Assembly (NCBI GenBank): GCA_964537765.1
Contig: CAZICB010000003.1
Span: 1-64,000, forward strand
Direction: 5' to 3'
Length of the DNA: 64,000 nucleotides
Source of the DNA: Brotaphodocola sp964537765
Lineage (GTDB): Bacteria; Bacillota; Clostridia; Lachnospirales; Lachnospiraceae
This document shows, piece by piece, positions 42,505 through 50,540 of this stretch. The position numbers were made by a program, and so were the translations under genes. Position 1 is the stretch's first letter. Every line of letters begins with the position of its first letter. The notes beneath the pieces were generated by a model. That model saw only the letters and a program-made list of their open reading frames with translations, had not been told where the DNA came from and made no database searches.

Positions 42505-42555
42505 AATGCGGTGAGTCGCGTCATCGGCACGTCTCGCCGCATTCTGATGAATAAA
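42505..42555 (+). repeat. hairpin plus CTGATGAATAAA in aminotransferase leader
   Basis: AATGCGGTGAG and CTCGCCGCATT form an 11-bp stem (one G-U) around 17 nt, followed by CTGATGAATAAA and then the ribosome site. It belongs with the units at 32871 and 56961. Here it lies in a 5' leader rather than downstream of a gene. Confidence 0.6.
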
Positions 42556-42574
42556 TAACAGGAGGAAGAAAGTA

Positions 42575-43864
42575 ATGCAGCCATATGCGGAGATGAGCAC
42601 GGAAGAGTTGCGGGCATTAAGAAAAGAGCTTTCTGCCCGATATAAAGAATTTCAGGGAAAGGATCTGCGTCTTGATATGTCCCGCGGCAAGCCAAGCGCG
42701 GAACAGCTGGATCTGTCCATGGGTATGATGGATGTTCTAAGCAGCAATGATGACCTGACCTGTGAGGATGGTACGGATTGCCGGAACTACGGCGTGCTGA
42801 CCGGCATTAAGGAGGCCAAGGAGCTGATCGGTGATATGATGGAGGTAAATCCTGACAATATCATCATTTATGGGAACTCCAGCCTGAACGTGATGTTCGA
42901 CACGGTATCCCGTTCCATGACCCACGGCGTGATGGGCTGCACCCCCTGGTGCAAGCTGGACAAGGTAAAATTCCTCTGTCCGGTACCCGGCTATGACCGC
43001 CATTTCGCGATCACCGAGTATTTCGGCATCGAGATGATCAATGTGCCGCTGAATGAAAAGGGCCCCGATATGGACATGGTAGAAGCGCTGACGGCTTCTG
43101 ACGACAGCATCAAAGGCATCTGGTGCGTGCCTAAGTATTCCAACCCCACAGGAACCAGCTATTCGGATGAGACAGTACGCCGTTTCGCGCGCCTGAAGCC
43201 GGCCGCCCCGGATTTCCGTATTTACTGGGACAATGCCTACGGCATTCATCATTTATATGACCATGACCAGGACCATCTGATCGAGATTCTGGCGGAGTGT
43301 AAGAGAGCGGGAAACCCGGATCTGGTATATAAGTTCTCGTCCACTTCCAAAATCAGCTTCCCGGGATCCGGCATAGCGGCCATCGCCACCTCCCAGAATA
43401 ACCTGGAGGACATCCAGAAGCAGCTGAAATACCAGACCATCGGTCATGACAAGGTAAACCAGCTTCGCCATGTACGTTTCTTCGGCGATATTCATGGCAT
43501 GTGTGAGCATATGCGGCTTCACGCGGATATTCTTCGCCCGAAGTTCGAAGCGGTCAATGAAGTTCTGGATCGGGAGCTTTCCGGACTGGGTATCGCGTCC
43601 TGGACGACGCCCAAGGGCGGTTACTTTATCTCCTTTGATTCCATGGAAGGCTGCGCGAAGAAAATCGTAGCCAGATGCAAAAAGGCAGGCCTGGTGATGA
43701 CCGGAGCCGGAGCCACCTATCCTTACGGCAAGGATCCCCATGACAGCAATATCCGGATTGCGCCGTCCTATCCGCCTTTGAACGATCTGATTTTGGCCAT
43801 GGAGCTGTTCGCGCTGTGCGTCAAGATCGTCAGCATTGACCGGATTCTGGAAGAGCGGAATTGA
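42575..43864 (+). CDS. type Ic aspartate aminotransferase (PLP-dependent)
   Basis: A 429-aa fold type I aminotransferase of the class described as Asp aminotransferase Ic. The N-terminus has LRLDMSRGKPSAEQLDLS, then NYGVLTGIKEAKELIGDMM, CVPKYSNPTG, YWDNAYGIHHLY, and the PLP Lys in SSTSKISFPGSGIA. It interconverts aspartate plus 2-oxoglutarate and oxaloacetate plus glutamate, supplying aspartate for the Asn pathway genes nearby and for argininosuccinate. The gene has its own promoter. Confidence 0.9.
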   Translation: MQPYAEMSTEELRALRKELSARYKEFQGKDLRLDMSRGKPSAEQLDLSMGMMDVLSSNDDLTCEDGTDCRNYGVLTGIKEAKELIGDMMEVNPDNIIIYGNSSLNVMFDTVSRSMTHGVMGCTPWCKLDKVKFLCPVPGYDRHFAITEYFGIEMINVPLNEKGPDMDMVEALTASDDSIKGIWCVPKYSNPTGTSYSDETVRRFARLKPAAPDFRIYWDNAYGIHHLYDHDQDHLIEILAECKRAGNPDLVYKFSSTSKISFPGSGIAAIATSQNNLEDIQKQLKYQTIGHDKVNQLRHVRFFGDIHGMCEHMRLHADILRPKFEAVNEVLDRELSGLGIASWTTPKGGYFISFDSMEGCAKKIVARCKKAGLVMTGAGATYPYGKDPHDSNIRIAPSYPPLNDLILAMELFALCVKIVSIDRILEERN

Positions 43865-43927
43865 TGGCGGTAGCGGTTTTGTCCGGAGAGGCGGGACTGC
43901 TGCGGGGAATAAACCTGAAGATTTATG

Positions 43928-43959
43928 GAGACCGGGCGTGGGTGTCCGGTCTCTTATTC
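43928..43959 (+). terminator. hairpin after the aminotransferase gene, weak terminator
   Basis: GAGACCGG, 10-nt loop, CCGGTCTC, then TTATTC. The T-tract is poor, so some read-through into gtrA and yfhO is likely. Confidence 0.5.
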
Positions 43960-43980
43960 AAAAATGGGGAGAACAGGATT

Positions 43981-44409
43981 ATGAAGCAGTTATGGAACCG
44001 GCTTTGGACAAAGCTGGTGAATCGGGAAACAATCTCTTACCTGATTTTTGGGGTTCTGACTACTTTTGTGGACTGGATCAGCTACTGGATGATGACCCGC
44101 ATGGCCGGGATGGATTACCGGGCGGCGACCATCGGTTCCTGGATAGCGGCAGTGCTCTTTGCCTTTGTGACCAACAAGTTTTTTGTGTTTCAGAGCTGGA
44201 GCCTTCGCCCCAAAAAGCTATGTGCAGAGTTCGTGCCCTTTGTGGCGTGCCGGGCGGCGACCGGGCTCTTCACCTTGGTGGCGATGATGGTGATGGTGGG
44301 CGGCTTAAAGATCCGGCATGATTTCATCTGCAAAGTTGTGGTGTCGGCGATTTCCCTGGTGATGAATTATGTATTCAGCAAATGGTTTATCTTTAAGAAA
44401 ACGTCGTAA
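43981..44409 (+). CDS. GtrA-family membrane protein
   Basis: A 142-aa protein with four predicted membrane helices. Family marks are ETISYLIFGVLTTFVDWISYW at the N-terminus, FVTNKFFVFQSW after helix 2, and MNYVFSKWFIFKK at the end. GtrA proteins are thought to move lipid-linked sugars or assist cell-surface glycosylation. The ATG at 43981 follows GGGGAGAACAGGATT; a longer frame overlaps the aminotransferase stop. yfhO follows, another glycolipid-related membrane protein. Confidence 0.88.
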   Translation: MKQLWNRLWTKLVNRETISYLIFGVLTTFVDWISYWMMTRMAGMDYRAATIGSWIAAVLFAFVTNKFFVFQSWSLRPKKLCAEFVPFVACRAATGLFTLVAMMVMVGGLKIRHDFICKVVVSAISLVMNYVFSKWFIFKKTS

Positions 44410-44454
44410 TCATCCGTTCGCTGCGGGTGACTTGTAAACATATCATATGAGGAG
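44409..44454 (+). repeat. recurrent leader motif upstream of yfhO
   Basis: ATCATCCGTTCGCTGCGGGT, GACTTGTAAACATATC, ATATGAGGAG. Third copy of the motif seen before gatC and gatA, again ending in the ribosome binding site. Confidence 0.6.
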
Positions 44455-44461
44455 ATTAGTG

Positions 44462-47167
44462 ATGATGGAACGGGAACAGGTCATCCGGATTACGCAGGAA
44501 TTAGAGGACTTACTTATGAAAGAGGAAGGAACATGCAAGGAGACCGTAAAGGCGCAGCCAGAGCCGGCCGCTGCCAGCGGCGGCGCCGGGGAGAAAACAG
44601 CCTCGCCCCGGGGGGCAGCCCGGAAAATGGTTTCCGCGCAGTTTCACGGCGGAAAACATCCGCGGTACTGGAAGCGAGAAATCGTCCGGCAGAGTCCGAT
44701 GCGCCCAGGGGATGCGCTGATTGCGGCTTTTGTGGTGCCGGTGGTGGTCATGCTGGTGATCTTTGCCCAGAGGGGAATCTTCCCCTTTGGTGAGGAAACC
44801 TATTTGCGGACCGATATGTACCATCAGTACGCGCCTTTTTTTTCCGAATTTCAGAATAAATTGAAGGAGGGCGGAAGCCTTCTCTACAGCTGGAATGTGG
44901 GCATGGGCGTCAATTTCGCTGCCCTGTATGCCTATTATCTGGCAAGTCCGGTCAACTGGGTGCTGATTTTCTGCCCACGGTCCCTGACTCTGGAATTTAT
45001 GACTTACCTGATCGTCCTGAAAACCGGTTTGTGCGGACTTTCCATGGCCTGGTATCTGCGCAGACATTGCAAAACCCAGGATTTCGGCGTTGCCTTTTTC
45101 GGGATATTTTATGCTCTGTCCGGATATATGGCGGCCTATAGCTGGAACATCATGTGGCTGGATTGCATCCTGCTGTTTCCGGTGGTCGTATACGGACTGG
45201 AACGGCTGGTGAAGGACGGCAGAGGAATGCTATACTGCCTGGCCTTGGGCATATCCATTCTTTCCAATTATTATATTTCCATTATGACCTGCATCTTCAT
45301 GGTGCTGTATTTTCTGGCGCTGCTGGTTCTGGAGCAGCGGATGAGCTGGGAAAAATTTCTGACCCGTTTGGTTCAGTTCGCTTTTTATTCCCTGCTGGCG
45401 GGAGGGCTGGCGGCGGCGGTGCTTTTGCCGGAGGTATTTGCGCTGCAGATGACCGCATCCGGGGATATCAATTTTCCCAGGACCTTCACCCAGTATTTCC
45501 CGATTTTTGACATGATTGCCCGCCATATCGGCAATGTGGAGACGGAAATCGGGCTGGATCATTGGCCCAATGTTTACTGTGGCGTGGCAGTGCTGATGTT
45601 TGCTTTGTTGTACGTGATCTGCAGGAAAATCCCGGCTAAGGAAAAAGCGGTTTATGGAGTGCTGCTGCTGTTTTTTTACGCCAGCTTTTCCATGAACATT
45701 CTGAATTTTATCTGGCATGGTTTTCATTATCCAAACAGCCTGCCATGCCGCCAGTCCTACATTTATATTTTCCTGGTGCTTTTGATGTGCTATCGGGCTT
45801 ATATGTATCTGGAAGAAACGTCCTGGAAAGCTCTGCTGACCGCCTTTTGGGGGGCGGTGGCCTTCGTGATTCTGGCTCAGAAGCTGGTGACCGAGGAGCA
45901 TTTCCATTTTATCGTGTTTTATGTGGCGGTGCTGGTGCTGGCCTTGTATCTGGCTGTGATCTATTTATATAGGAAGGGACCCCGTTACCGGACCCGGGCG
46001 CTGCTTTGCGCCCTGGCGCTGGTGACTCTGGAGGCGGGGGCGAATATGGCGGTCACCAGCGTGACCACCACCAGCCGGACCTCCTATATCCAGGATAATG
46101 AAGCAGTGCGGGAGCTGGTGGCCCAGGTCCTTCCGGGAGACAGCTTTTTCCGCATGGAGAAGGTGACCCGGAAGACGAAAAATGACGGCGCCTGGATGAA
46201 TTTTCCGTCAGTATCCCTGTTTTCCTCCACGGCAAACGCGGATTTGTCGAAGCTGTTTAAGAAGCTGGGCTGTGAAAGCTCCACCAATGCCTACAGCATT
46301 ACCGGGGCGACTCCGTTGATTGATATGCTGTTTGCCGTGAAGTACGGCATTTATTCGGAAGAACAGACCTCGCCGCTTCATGAATTTGTGGCGAAGCGGG
46401 AGGACACCTGGCTGTATAAAAACAGTTATACCCTGCCGGTGGGCTATGTGGTGTCTTCCAACATGGACAATGAATGGAACCTGGATGCCGGCAACCCGGC
46501 GGATGTGCAGAATGGCCTGGCTTCCCTGCTGGGGGCGGAGCCGGTGCTGGAGACCCAGCTGGACACGAGGGCGGAGGGAAGGACCCTATCCTTCTTCCCG
46601 GAGAGGGACGGAGAATATTTTGCTTATGTCAGCAATAAAAAGATAGAAAAGGTCAAGGTGACCACCGAGAGCGGTTCCAAAACCTTCAATAACGTGGACC
46701 GTGGCTATCTGCTGGAGCTGGGCTATTGTCCGGCAGGCTTTGAGGTAACCTTGAGCGCGGAGGAGGGCGAGGAGGACATGTGGGCGGATATTTACCGGGT
46801 ATCGGAGGACGGCCTGCGGGGAGTGTACGAGAAACTGTCCCGGGAGACCTGGCAGCTCTCCAGCTGGACGGACATCTCCCTGGCCGGTACCATGGACTGT
46901 ACGGACTACGGACTTTTGATGACCACGGTCCCCTATGATGAGGGCTGGACAATGCTGGTGGACGGGGAAAAGCAGCCGCTGGAAAAGGTGCTGGATGCCT
47001 TTTGCGGGGTGCGCATAAAACCGGGACGCCATGAAGTATCCATGTCCTATGAGCCAAGGGGGATGAAGACGGGATCTTTGATTACCCTGGCCAGCGCTGT
47101 CGTATTGCTTGGTGTGTTCGCAGGCGGGCGGTATTTACGAAAAAAGAGGAAAATAAACGAAATTTAA
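44462..47167 (+). CDS. YfhO-family multi-pass membrane protein
   Basis: A 901-aa protein: about 90 polar, low-complexity cytoplasmic residues, then some 13 hydrophobic helices between residues about 95 and 510. A large extracytoplasmic beta-rich domain follows and a final helix near the C-terminus (LITLASAVVLLGVFAGG). Early GT-C-like loop marks are RTDMYHQYAPFFSEF and WNVGMGVNFAALYAYYLASP. The family includes YfhO of Bacillus, needed for glycosylation of lipoteichoic acid. The N-terminal extension is unusual. It is probably coupled in function with GtrA upstream. Confidence 0.85.
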   Translation: MMEREQVIRITQELEDLLMKEEGTCKETVKAQPEPAAASGGAGEKTASPRGAARKMVSAQFHGGKHPRYWKREIVRQSPMRPGDALIAAFVVPVVVMLVIFAQRGIFPFGEETYLRTDMYHQYAPFFSEFQNKLKEGGSLLYSWNVGMGVNFAALYAYYLASPVNWVLIFCPRSLTLEFMTYLIVLKTGLCGLSMAWYLRRHCKTQDFGVAFFGIFYALSGYMAAYSWNIMWLDCILLFPVVVYGLERLVKDGRGMLYCLALGISILSNYYISIMTCIFMVLYFLALLVLEQRMSWEKFLTRLVQFAFYSLLAGGLAAAVLLPEVFALQMTASGDINFPRTFTQYFPIFDMIARHIGNVETEIGLDHWPNVYCGVAVLMFALLYVICRKIPAKEKAVYGVLLLFFYASFSMNILNFIWHGFHYPNSLPCRQSYIYIFLVLLMCYRAYMYLEETSWKALLTAFWGAVAFVILAQKLVTEEHFHFIVFYVAVLVLALYLAVIYLYRKGPRYRTRALLCALALVTLEAGANMAVTSVTTTSRTSYIQDNEAVRELVAQVLPGDSFFRMEKVTRKTKNDGAWMNFPSVSLFSSTANADLSKLFKKLGCESSTNAYSITGATPLIDMLFAVKYGIYSEEQTSPLHEFVAKREDTWLYKNSYTLPVGYVVSSNMDNEWNLDAGNPADVQNGLASLLGAEPVLETQLDTRAEGRTLSFFPERDGEYFAYVSNKKIEKVKVTTESGSKTFNNVDRGYLLELGYCPAGFEVTLSAEEGEEDMWADIYRVSEDGLRGVYEKLSRETWQLSSWTDISLAGTMDCTDYGLLMTTVPYDEGWTMLVDGEKQPLEKVLDAFCGVRIKPGRHEVSMSYEPRGMKTGSLITLASAVVLLGVFAGGRYLRKKRKINEI

Positions 47168-47208
47168 ATAGGCAATATAAAAATGCAATATAAAAGGAGA
47201 CGACGATT

Positions 47209-48588
47209 ATGAAGCTTTGGGGAGGACGATTCACAAAAGAAGAAAATCAGCTGGTGCACAATTTCAATGAATCCTTATCCTTTGATCAGAAATTTTACCA
47301 TCAGGATATTCAGGGCAGCATCGCCCATGTGACCATGCTGGCCAAGCAGGGCATTGTGTCGGAGGAGGACCGGAAGGTGATCGTCGATGGCTTAAATGGC
47401 ATTCTGGCAGATCTGGAGTCCGGCAAGCTGGTGTTTACCAGGGAGCATGAGGATATTCATTCCTTCGTGGAGGCAAACCTGACGGAACGGGTGGGCGAGG
47501 CGGGAAAGCGCCTGCATACAGGACGAAGCCGCAATGACCAGGTGGCGCTGGATATGAAGCTGTACTGCCGGGATGAGATCGATAAGATCGACCGTCTGGT
47601 AAAGGAGCTTCTGGAAGCGCTTTTAAAGATCATGGAAGAAAACCTGGACACCTACATGCCGGGCTTTACCCATCTGCAAAAGGCCCAGCCCGTCACCCTG
47701 GCCCACCATGTGGGGGCTTATTTTGAAATGTTTATGCGGGACCGCGGACGGCTTCATGATATTCGCGAGCGGATGAATGAGTGCCCTCTCGGGGCTGGAG
47801 CCCTGGCGGGGACCACCTACCCTCTGGACCGGGAATATACGGCAGCGCTTCTGGGCTTTGCCGGCCCGACCCTCAACAGCATGGATTCGGTGGCGGACCG
47901 GGATTATGTGATCGAGCTTTTGAGCGCCCTGTCCACCATTGCCATGCATTTAAGCCGTTTCAGCGAGGAAATCATCATCTGGAATACCAATGAGTACCGC
48001 TTTGTGGAGATTGACGATGCCTACAGCACCGGAAGCAGCATCATGCCTCAGAAAAAGAATCCGGACATCGCGGAGCTGGTACGTGGAAAAACCGGACGGG
48101 TCTACGGCGCTCTGGTGTCCATACTGACCACCATGAAGGGCCTGCCCCTGGCCTACAATAAGGACATGCAGGAGGATAAGGAGCTGACCTTCGACGCCAT
48201 CGACACCGTGAAGGGATGCCTGGCCTTGTTTACCGGCATGATTTCCACCATCACCTTCCATAAGGATGTGATGGAAGCAAGCGCGAAAAACGGTTTTACC
48301 AATGCCACCGACGCGGCAGACTATCTGGTGAATCACGGCGTGCCCTTCCGGGATGCCCATGGTATCGTCGGACAGCTGGTGCTGTATTGCATCGGCAAAG
48401 GCATTGCCCTGGATGATATGACCCTGGAGGAGTTTCAGGCCATCAGCCCGGTGTTTGAGGCGGATGTGTATGAGGCCATCAGCATGAAGACCTGCGTACA
48501 GAAGCGCAATATCATCGGCGCGCCCGGAAGAGAGGCCATGGAGCAGGTGATTGCCGCCTGCAGGCGCCGTCTTGCCAAGGATGCTTGA
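47209..48588 (+). CDS. argH: argininosuccinate lyase
   Basis: A 459-aa fumarase/aspartase-superfamily enzyme: MKLWGGRFTKEENQLVHNFN at the start, HTGRSRNDQVALDMKL, and the signature loop GSSIMPQKKNPD with the catalytic Ser. It splits argininosuccinate to arginine and fumarate. No argG or other arg genes are next to it, and no ARG box was evident. GGAGACGACGATT precedes the ATG. Confidence 0.97.
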   Translation: MKLWGGRFTKEENQLVHNFNESLSFDQKFYHQDIQGSIAHVTMLAKQGIVSEEDRKVIVDGLNGILADLESGKLVFTREHEDIHSFVEANLTERVGEAGKRLHTGRSRNDQVALDMKLYCRDEIDKIDRLVKELLEALLKIMEENLDTYMPGFTHLQKAQPVTLAHHVGAYFEMFMRDRGRLHDIRERMNECPLGAGALAGTTYPLDREYTAALLGFAGPTLNSMDSVADRDYVIELLSALSTIAMHLSRFSEEIIIWNTNEYRFVEIDDAYSTGSSIMPQKKNPDIAELVRGKTGRVYGALVSILTTMKGLPLAYNKDMQEDKELTFDAIDTVKGCLALFTGMISTITFHKDVMEASAKNGFTNATDAADYLVNHGVPFRDAHGIVGQLVLYCIGKGIALDDMTLEEFQAISPVFEADVYEAISMKTCVQKRNIIGAPGREAMEQVIAACRRRLAKDA

Positions 48589-48612
48589 CATTTAACACTT
48601 TTGTAATATAAT
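48585..48612 (+). promoter_or_regulatory. promoter of the first 3D-domain gene
   Basis: TTGACA (48585-48590), 16-nt spacer, TATAAT (48607-48612). The -35 box overlaps the argH stop codon. The leader contains the sequence ACGATCCGGACAGGCTGTAT before the start. Confidence 0.85.
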
Positions 48613-48701
48613 GGTAGTATATTCCCACATACCCGATAATAGAATTGTAACGATCCGGACAGGCTGTATCGTTACATAGAATCTGAGTGAGAGGTATTGT
48701 T

Positions 48702-49262
48702 ATGAAAGGATATTTCTACCATTTATGGATGGCGGCGGCAGTTTCCTGTATGCTTACCATGGGCACATGGATGACGGCCTGGGCAGAGGAGTCCAAAGCT
48801 GCCGAAGCCGAGACAGGCGCCTCCCGGGTGATCTTATGCGGAGCATCCACGGAGAAGGAAAAAGCAGAGTCATCGGCATCGGACAGCGAGACAGAAGCGT
48901 CGGCATCGGACAGCGAGACAGAAGCGTCGGCATCGGACAGCGAGACGGAGACGGGAAAGTCCGGCAGGCAGGGAGCATCCCTGGGGATGCATATTACCAC
49001 CGGCTATTGCACCTGCGAGCTGTGCTGCAGCGGAAGCGGCCTGACCTATTCCGGCACAGTTCCAAAGGCAAATCACACCATATCGGCGGATTTGGAGCTG
49101 TATCCCATCGGCACCCGGCTGATGATTGACGGTATCATTTATACCGTGGAGGATATGGGAAGCAGCGTTCAGGATCATATGATCGACATCTATTATGACA
49201 ACCATGAGGATGCGGTTGCCCACGGCATGAAGACCCAGGAGGTCTTTGCGGTGGAGGATTAG
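48702..49262 (+). CDS. secreted 3D-domain protein with SDSETEASA repeats
   Basis: A 186-aa protein: a signal peptide (MKGYFYHLWMAAAVSCMLTM...AWA), then a linker with three SASDSETEA-type repeats encoded by 27-nt DNA repeats (48873-48953). A C-terminal 3D domain runs from about residue 93 (ITTGYCTCELCCSG, ADLELYPIGTRLMIDG, VEDMGSSVQDHMIDIYY). The three Asp of the domain are kept in shifted form. 3D domains are found in resuscitation-promoting-like and lytic transglycosylase-like cell wall proteins. No N-terminal LysM or G5 domain is present. The Cys-rich YCTCELCC segment is shared with the next gene. Confidence 0.85.
   Translation: MKGYFYHLWMAAAVSCMLTMGTWMTAWAEESKAAEAETGASRVILCGASTEKEKAESSASDSETEASASDSETEASASDSETETGKSGRQGASLGMHITTGYCTCELCCSGSGLTYSGTVPKANHTISADLELYPIGTRLMIDGIIYTVEDMGSSVQDHMIDIYYDNHEDAVAHGMKTQEVFAVED
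48873..48953 (+). repeat. three 27-nt direct repeats within the 3D-domain gene
   Basis: Units start at 48873, 48900 and 48927. The first two are identical; the third differs near its end. They encode SASDSETEA-like linker units, so copy number can vary without a frameshift. Confidence 0.9.
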
Positions 49263-49283
49263 AAATCTACAAGATATAGAAGA

Positions 49284-49319
49284 AGCGGACACGATATGTA
49301 GGGTGCCCGCTCTTTTTTT
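49284..49319 (+). terminator. terminator of the first 3D-domain gene
   Basis: AGCGGACAC and GTGCCCGCT pair with one mismatch across a 10-nt loop, followed by T7. Confidence 0.8.
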
Positions 49320-49340
49320 GGTTTTTTTTAAAAGAAATGC

Positions 49341-49368
49341 TTGACAAATATCGAAAAACGTGTAGAAT
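49341..49368 (+). promoter_or_regulatory. promoter of the second 3D-domain gene
   Basis: TTGACA (49341-49346), 16-nt spacer, TAGAAT (49363-49368). It is followed by a long AT-rich leader of about 150 nt that includes a TACATATTTTTAAAATATGT hairpin. Confidence 0.75.
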
Positions 49369-49521
49369 AAGGATTTATCATTCATATATTACAAAAGTGT
49401 TACATATTTTTAAAATATGTGAATGAAAAATTGAAAAAGAATAAAACGAATTTTACGAAACTCAAAAGGAAACAGAAAAGCAGAAAAGAAAGTAAAAAAG
49501 AAAACTGAAAGGAAGGATCTT

Positions 49522-50298
49522 ATGTTAAAAAGCAAGTCAATTGGCGCCTGCCTGGCGCTGACATTCGCACTGCTGATTGGCAGCGGGATGACTACCTATG
49601 CAGATACGGGAGCAGTAAATACAGAAGAAGTAAATACAGAAGAAGTGAATGCAGAAGAAGTGAATGCAGAAGAAGAAGATAACACCGGGAAAGGAAATAC
49701 CGAGGAGAAAAATACTGAGGAGGGAAGCGCACAGGAAGCGGCAGAAGAGAACTCCAGCAGCGTAGTGGAGGCTGGAACCGTCAGAGGAGCGAAGAAGAAG
49801 GCAGCAGCGAAGGCCGCGGAGGCCGCGGAAGAAGCCGCCGTGGAAGATAAGGAGCAGCAGCCGGTCGTGGAAGCAGGCGCTTCCAGACGCGTGGAAAAAT
49901 CTGCCGCTGTTCAGACAGAGGAAGCGGATGAGGAAGGCGCGGCAGAGGAGCAGGCGGAGACACAGGAGGCAGCCAAAGCACAGGAAGCAGCCGTCCAGAC
50001 ACCATGTCTGCGGTCTCTTGGCGTGTTCCGCACCACAGGCTATTGCCCATGCCGTCAGTGCTCCGAAGGATGGGGACGGCACACCTGCACCGGTGCCATT
50101 GCCCAGGCAAATCACACCATCGCGGTGGACCCGCGGGTGATTCCCTACGGCAGCCAGGTGATGATCAACGGCGTGATTTATACCGCGGAAGATCGGGGCG
50201 GCGGAGTAAAGGGAAATCACATTGATATTTTCTACGATACCCATGCCCAGACCCGGCAGCATGGCAGCCGGAATCAGGAGGTATTCCTGCTGTCCTGA
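49522..50298 (+). CDS. secreted 3D-domain protein with Glu-rich linker
   Basis: A 258-aa paralogue of the previous gene. A signal peptide (MLKSKSIGACLALTFALLIG...TYA) is followed by about 140 residues of acidic, Ala/Glu-rich low-complexity linker with NTEEVNTEEVNAEEVNAEEE repeats. A canonical 3D domain follows: TTGYCPCRQCSEGWG, AVDPRVIPYGSQVMINGV, AEDRGGGVKGNHIDIFYD. The shared YCPCRQC/YCTCELC signature and tandem position show duplication, with divergent linkers. Its likely place is the cell wall; activity would be on peptidoglycan. Confidence 0.88.
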   Translation: MLKSKSIGACLALTFALLIGSGMTTYADTGAVNTEEVNTEEVNAEEVNAEEEDNTGKGNTEEKNTEEGSAQEAAEENSSSVVEAGTVRGAKKKAAAKAAEAAEEAAVEDKEQQPVVEAGASRRVEKSAAVQTEEADEEGAAEEQAETQEAAKAQEAAVQTPCLRSLGVFRTTGYCPCRQCSEGWGRHTCTGAIAQANHTIAVDPRVIPYGSQVMINGVIYTAEDRGGGVKGNHIDIFYDTHAQTRQHGSRNQEVFLLS

Positions 50299-50319
50299 CA
50301 GGAGGATAAAAGGAAAGGG

Positions 50320-50393
50320 ATGAGGCCCTGGAAAAGACTGCTGCAGGATTTTCAAATCCGCAGACAGATATTTCCGGAGGCCTCATTTTTTTT
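50320..50393 (+). terminator. terminator of the second 3D-domain gene
   Basis: ATGAGGCC and GGCCTCAT enclose a roughly 50-nt insert that itself folds (GGATTTTCAAATCC), and T8 follows. Confidence 0.75.
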
Positions 50394-50428
50394 CAAGAAA
50401 ACCTACCTCATTTTTTCAAGAAAACCTA
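50381..50428 (+). repeat. tandem duplication between terminator and hrcA promoter
   Basis: CCTCAT, T-run, CAAGAAAACCTA occurs twice back to back (50381-50405 and 50406-50428), differing only by two T. The second copy abuts the -35 box of the hrcA promoter. Confidence 0.8.
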
Positions 50429-50457
50429 TTGACAAATAATTTCAGGTGAAGTATATT
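50429..50457 (+). promoter_or_regulatory. heat-shock operon promoter
   Basis: TTGACA (50429-50434), 17-nt spacer, TATATT (50452-50457): a near-consensus SigA promoter, followed 13 nt later by the CIRCE operator. Confidence 0.9.
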
Positions 50458-50470
50458 ATTCACAGAGATG

Positions 50471-50497
50471 TTAGCACTCCAACACGGCGAGTGCTAA
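50471..50497. promoter_or_regulatory. CIRCE operator (HrcA binding site)
   Basis: TTAGCACTC-N9-GAGTGCTAA, a perfect CIRCE element. HrcA bound here represses the operon; misfolded protein load relieves it through chaperone titration. Confidence 0.98.
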
Positions 50498-50540
50498 CAA
50501 GCAAAGGAACGGTAACAAGCAAAGGAAGGGAGGAGGCTTC

